Origin: Myroides odoratus
GTDB taxonomy: Bacteria > Bacteroidota > Bacteroidia > Flavobacteriales > Flavobacteriaceae
Direction of reading: 5' to 3'
Assembly (NCBI RefSeq): GCF_001549985.1
Contig: NZ_LROZ01000002.1
Coordinates: 186,001-250,000 of the forward strand
DNA: 64,000 nucleotides
The position numbers were made by a program, and so were the translations under genes. The notes below the pieces were generated by a model. It saw nothing but the letters and a program-made list of their open reading frames with translations. It was not told the DNA's origin and did not search any database. Shown one piece after another: positions 60,748 through 64,000 of this stretch; position 1 is the first letter of the stretch; the number at the start of each line of letters is the position of its first letter.

Positions 60748-62745
60748 TTATTTTACGATGATTTTCTCTGAAATCTTTCTCTCCTTACTTTCGTAAATCA
60801 CGATATAATTTCCTGTTTTCAGTTGTGGAATACGCAATGTATTCTCTCCTTTTTCTACCGTAAAATCTTGTGTTACTTTTTGTCCTGCCATGTTGTAGAA
60901 GGCAACTATTCCTTTATCATCTTTTGTTAATACCGTTAATTCCCCGTTGGTAACTGGATTAGGATATAAACTAAATACGTCTTCTGCTAATTCAAAATCT
61001 TCTACTCCCATATTTGGACGTCTTTCACCAAAACCAACAGCATACCAAGCATCGTGTACAGCAAAATACTCTTCTGAATCTACTCCGTATAATTCTTCTG
61101 CAACCATTTTACTTTGTTCAACTGCATTAATATATTGTGCATTATTCGTTAATAGCTTGAGTGTCTCATAAGCAATTTGTTCTGCTTTTTTAATTCCAAC
61201 ACCAGAAACAACATAATCATCTCCCTTATCATTAACTCCAGATCCTCCTTCACTGATTAAATAATACCAATAATTAATTACGCCACTATTAGTATGTACT
61301 CCACCTGCATCAGCTGCACCAAAACCAGTACTTGCCCAATGTTCTCCTTTATAGGTATTCGGTTGTTTTCCACCTGGACGATTATTTTTAGGATCTTGCA
61401 TATCTCTCATAAAAGAATATCCCCCCGATTTTATTATTCCTTTCCCCATTAACCAATCGGCATCATTCACCGCATAATGTTCAACAGAAGTTCCAAAAAT
61501 ATCAGCAAATCCTTCATTTAAAGCTCCTGATTCTCCTTGATACTTTAATCCATCATTCCCATTATTCGCTATAACTAGATGAGTATACTCATGAGCAGCT
61601 ACATCGATTGCTACTAATGGATTAAACATAGCTGATCCACGACCAAACACCATATGACTCATTTCTCCATATGGCATAGCATATGCATTCTCAGGCATCC
61701 CCGAATTGTCATCACCATCTAAGAATACTGGATTATAATAGGCATTAAGCTTCCCTCCACGTGCGTCATAACTATCACGATTGTGGATTTCTTTATAGTA
61801 ATCATAGGTATTCGCTAATCCCCAATGAATTTCATTTGCTGGATTTTTAGGAAATGTAGTTGTAGCATTGTTAAATACGGGTCCTCTTCCAAAGAAGAAA
61901 TCACGTTCATCACGCATCGCACTCGCGTCATACGTTGTTATTTTTCTTTCATTGTCATATAGTTGATATCTCCCACTCACCTCAGTTAATCCCAAAGGTA
62001 AATTTGAACGATATTGACCATCACCACTACCTGGAACATTTGCATGTGCGATTAACGATACTTCATTTACCACTTCTCCATTTTCCACACTTACATACAC
62101 ATTTTTGCTGATTACTCTTCTAGAGGACATTTCATCAACTCTTACTTTATGAGCTAAGACAAATACACCATCTTCTTTCATAGAGGGAATAAAAACTGTT
62201 TCAACAGTAGCATCTAACTCTGGCTTTTCTGCAATTTGGTTTACTTTAAAAGCAATACTCACTGCGTCTTTACTCGTAATTGTTGGTTTTCTGTGTATAT
62301 TTCCTCTTAAACTATATAGACTTTTTTTATTTTCAATATTAATAATCGTTCCATTAACTGCTGTTACTTTTCCCTTTTTGCTATGAACAATAAACATTTG
62401 TCCATCCACAGGGTATTTCCCTACATAGTGTTGGTAGGTATTGTGTACTGCACCACGAGCATCAGTATAACTATTCAGTAATTCGAATGTATTCGTATCA
62501 TTTAATCCAAAGAACTCATTTGCTTTTGCTAAAAATTCTTGTTCCGTTAAATTGCTCTTTTGATTCATGCGAATTGCAAATGAACCATAAGTATTAAGGG
62601 GCTTATACGTCGGCAAATCTGTAGCATAAACTTCTACGTGATTTCCTAAATCAATTTTAGTGATGTCAGCATATCCATTTCCTACAACAAGAAAAGAAGC
62701 TAATGCTACATATAAAAGAGGGGCTTTTAGGTATTTTTTTTTCAT
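60748..62745 (-). CDS. M4 (thermolysin-like) metalloprotease with T9SS sorting domain
   Basis: A 665-residue secreted zinc protease. Signal peptide (about 1-26), then an FTP/PepSY-like inhibitory propeptide (about 40-230), then the M4 catalytic domain with HEYTH (385-389) and NEGFAD (Glu411) as zinc ligands and catalytic residues, and a later active-site His in GVHTNSGVINYWYYL. The C-terminal 80 residues (FSLYPNPVTNGELTVLT then GNYIVIYESKERKISEKIIVK) form a type IX secretion system sorting domain. The protein is exported to the surface or medium and is a candidate exoprotease for protein degradation. Confidence 0.94.
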   Translation of the reverse strand: MKKKYLKAPLLYVALASFLVVGNGYADITKIDLGNHVEVYATDLPTYKPLNTYGSFAIRMNQKSNLTEQEFLAKANEFFGLNDTNTFELLNSYTDARGAVHNTYQHYVGKYPVDGQMFIVHSKKGKVTAVNGTIINIENKKSLYSLRGNIHRKPTITSKDAVSIAFKVNQIAEKPELDATVETVFIPSMKEDGVFVLAHKVRVDEMSSRRVISKNVYVSVENGEVVNEVSLIAHANVPGSGDGQYRSNLPLGLTEVSGRYQLYDNERKITTYDASAMRDERDFFFGRGPVFNNATTTFPKNPANEIHWGLANTYDYYKEIHNRDSYDARGGKLNAYYNPVFLDGDDNSGMPENAYAMPYGEMSHMVFGRGSAMFNPLVAIDVAAHEYTHLVIANNGNDGLKYQGESGALNEGFADIFGTSVEHYAVNDADWLMGKGIIKSGGYSFMRDMQDPKNNRPGGKQPNTYKGEHWASTGFGAADAGGVHTNSGVINYWYYLISEGGSGVNDKGDDYVVSGVGIKKAEQIAYETLKLLTNNAQYINAVEQSKMVAEELYGVDSEEYFAVHDAWYAVGFGERRPNMGVEDFELAEDVFSLYPNPVTNGELTVLTKDDKGIVAFYNMAGQKVTQDFTVEKGENTLRIPQLKTGNYIVIYESKERKISEKIIVK

Positions 62746-62967
62746 GGGCTATTTTAACTATTTAGATTGGGTTTAAATTATTCCGAAATATACCAAAAAT
62801 TACCTAACAATTACTTAACAAAACAACATCATTAAAGATTTAACACTGTTTAAACACAGTAACTTCCGTTTTTTATCGGAATTAAATATTAAATCAAATT
62901 TTTACAACACATCCTTTCAAAAACAAAAGTAAAAAAGGACAGAAGCAATTTATTTTTTAACATCTTA

Positions 62968-62998
62968 TTTTGATTTAAAGTTTCCAAAAGTAATTTTA
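62968..62998 (+). promoter_or_regulatory. Putative two-box promoter of the terminal gene
   Basis: TTTG at 62968-62972 (TTTTG run) and TAATTTTA at 62991-62998 are 18 bases apart, near the Bacteroidota promoter spacing. The -7 box differs from TAnnTTTG only in its last base. It precedes the TTG start at 63041 by about 43 bases. Confidence 0.4.
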
Positions 62999-63040
62999 TC
63001 TCCCTATAATTACGTTTCTATACAGAAAAACCTTTGTCAT

Positions 63041-64000
63041 TTGAAAGTAGTACTTTACAATTCGGACTATAAAGACGATTGGAATTGCTTTTTGGAGCAA
63101 GTCAATCCGGCTAGTTTTTTGTTTCACAGAAATTTTATGGATTATCATCAGGATCGCTTTTGTGATCACTCGCTTTTATTTTATGAAGGTGGCCGTTTAA
63201 TCGCTTTACTCCCTGCTCACACCAATGACACGGTCTTGTGTAGTCATTTTGGACTGAGTTATGGAGGAATTATCCACCGCGCTTCGCTGACTACAGCCAC
63301 TTTTTTAGCTCTTTTAGAGCTTCTTGCTGAGCATTGTAAAGAACAGCAGTTGGAAGCTATTATTCTCAACGAAATCCCTTTTATCTATCAACATACAGTA
63401 AGCAGCCTTATGCCTTTTGTTAGCCATGCCTTACAAGCAACCCAACACGTGCAAATGCTTTCGACGATTGATTTTAAAGCCCCTCTTCCTCTTAATACCA
63501 ATCGCAAGCGCATGATTCAAAAGGGAATCAAAAATGGATATTGGGTTCAAGAGGATTCTTCTGCTGTTTCTTTTTGGGAGCACATTTTAATTCCTCGCCT
63601 ACAAGATCGTTATCAAGCGACTCCCGTCCATACCGTTGAAGAAATTGAATCCCTTAGGCAAGCCTTTCCTCAGTCCATAAAACAAATGAATGTATATAAT
63701 ATTCAAGGGGAACTCGTGGGAGGCACCACACTTTTCATTCATCCTCATGTTGTGCATTTACAGTACATTGCAGGTAATGAAGCGGATAACCACAAAGGCG
63801 CTTTAGACTTATTAATTTACATGCTCATTCAACAATACCAAAGGGATGTTCGCTATTTTGATTTAGGTAGTAGTCATTTGAATCCTAAACAGCTCAATAA
63901 AGGGCTATTGTATTGGAAAGAAAGTTTCGGTGCTCGAAGTATTCCTCAATATTGCTATACGTTTCAAGTGGAAAACCTTTTACAAGCACGCCGTGTAATC
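63041..64000 (+). CDS. FemAB/GNAT-like acyltransferase family protein (truncated by the window end)
   Basis: An open frame of 320 codons without any stop from the TTG at 63041 to the last base, so the gene is cut off at the window edge. The start LKVVLYNSDYKDDWNCFLEQ and SFLFHRNFMDYHQDRF, then GGRLIALLPA, CSHFGLSYGGIIH and, near the end, GGTTLFIHPHVVHLQYIAGNEADNHKGALDLL and FDLGSSHLNPK fit the BioF2-like/FemAB-type GNAT-fold family, whose members often act on amino sugars or peptides. No upstream ATG exists in this frame before a TAA at 62930, so a TTG start is proposed. It is alone on the right of the M4 gene. Confidence 0.72.
   Translation, partial: MKVVLYNSDYKDDWNCFLEQVNPASFLFHRNFMDYHQDRFCDHSLLFYEGGRLIALLPAHTNDTVLCSHFGLSYGGIIHRASLTTATFLALLELLAEHCKEQQLEAIILNEIPFIYQHTVSSLMPFVSHALQATQHVQMLSTIDFKAPLPLNTNRKRMIQKGIKNGYWVQEDSSAVSFWEHILIPRLQDRYQATPVHTVEEIESLRQAFPQSIKQMNVYNIQGELVGGTTLFIHPHVVHLQYIAGNEADNHKGALDLLIYMLIQQYQRDVRYFDLGSSHLNPKQLNKGLLYWKESFGARSIPQYCYTFQVENLLQARRVI

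Overview
This window looks like chromosomal DNA of a member of the Bacteroidota, family Flavobacteriaceae; a Myroides-like organism is my inference from overall protein style, not a database result. The support is: AT-rich DNA; repeated promoter-like sequences of the Bacteroidota type (TAnnTTTG, once with an upstream TTG at the right spacing); a thermolysin-like protease with a type IX secretion C-terminal domain; the first gene of bacillithiol synthesis (bshA); and Bacteroidota-style envelope genes (LptD, MCE protein, PorE-like OmpA protein). There are no rRNA genes, insertion sequences, prophage genes or CRISPR arrays. One tRNA gene, Ala with anticodon GGC, lies at 13393-13466. Most of the window is ordinary core genome, with small blocks of unrecognised genes.

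Layout. 1-7320: DinB-like protein, PAP2 phosphatase with a barrel domain, an SDR enzyme, a 23-bp tandem repeat array, a FucP-type sugar transporter, a lipoprotein and an orphan gene pair. 7320-11740: two leftward transcription units, pyrR-pyrB-small STAS-like gene, and rnz-pdxH-membrane peptide-Smr protein. 11950-17690: META protein, FMN reductase, tRNA-Ala, three unrecognised or barrel genes in a low-density stretch, and a penicillin-binding-like serine hydrolase. 17690-25810: PorE-like OmpA protein, glutathione peroxidase, menD, DUF2853, then a leftward AraC/ankyrin/amidohydrolase group. 25900-35280: bshA, a GH3-serine hydrolase fusion, and a leftward cluster of amidase, MCE protein, two Fe-S reductase-like proteins and a small conserved protein, divergent from lptD. 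35400-43660: lptD, a RidA protein, a leftward glycolytic block (pfkA, gap, sugar kinase, mgsA) and rlmD. 43700-54450: a LOG protein and uvrA, a quinone oxidoreductase, a purine-type permease, then a leftward run of DUF4369, DUF423, transglutaminase, substrate-binding-like protein and CoA transferase. 54860-64000: TlpA-like thioredoxin, a LytS/LytTR-type two-component group with two 2TM proteins and a small exported peptide, a pRiA4b-ORF3-like gene with a nucleoid-associated protein, the T9SS-secreted M4 protease, and a truncated FemAB/GNAT-like gene running off the right end.

How the genes work together: the envelope theme dominates (LPS export, peptidoglycan amidase, MCE lipid transport, GH3/beta-lactamase-fold recycling enzyme, PorE-like protein, lipoproteins). 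Convergent gene pairs are separated by strong palindromic hairpins flanked by A and T tracts that could stop transcription from both sides. I found no clear new defence or mobile system. The most interesting candidates are the 2TM histidine-kinase group, the Fe-S/MCE/amidase cluster with a protein whose usual name (as I recall it) does not match its sequence, a signal-less substrate-binding-like protein, and the 23-bp array.
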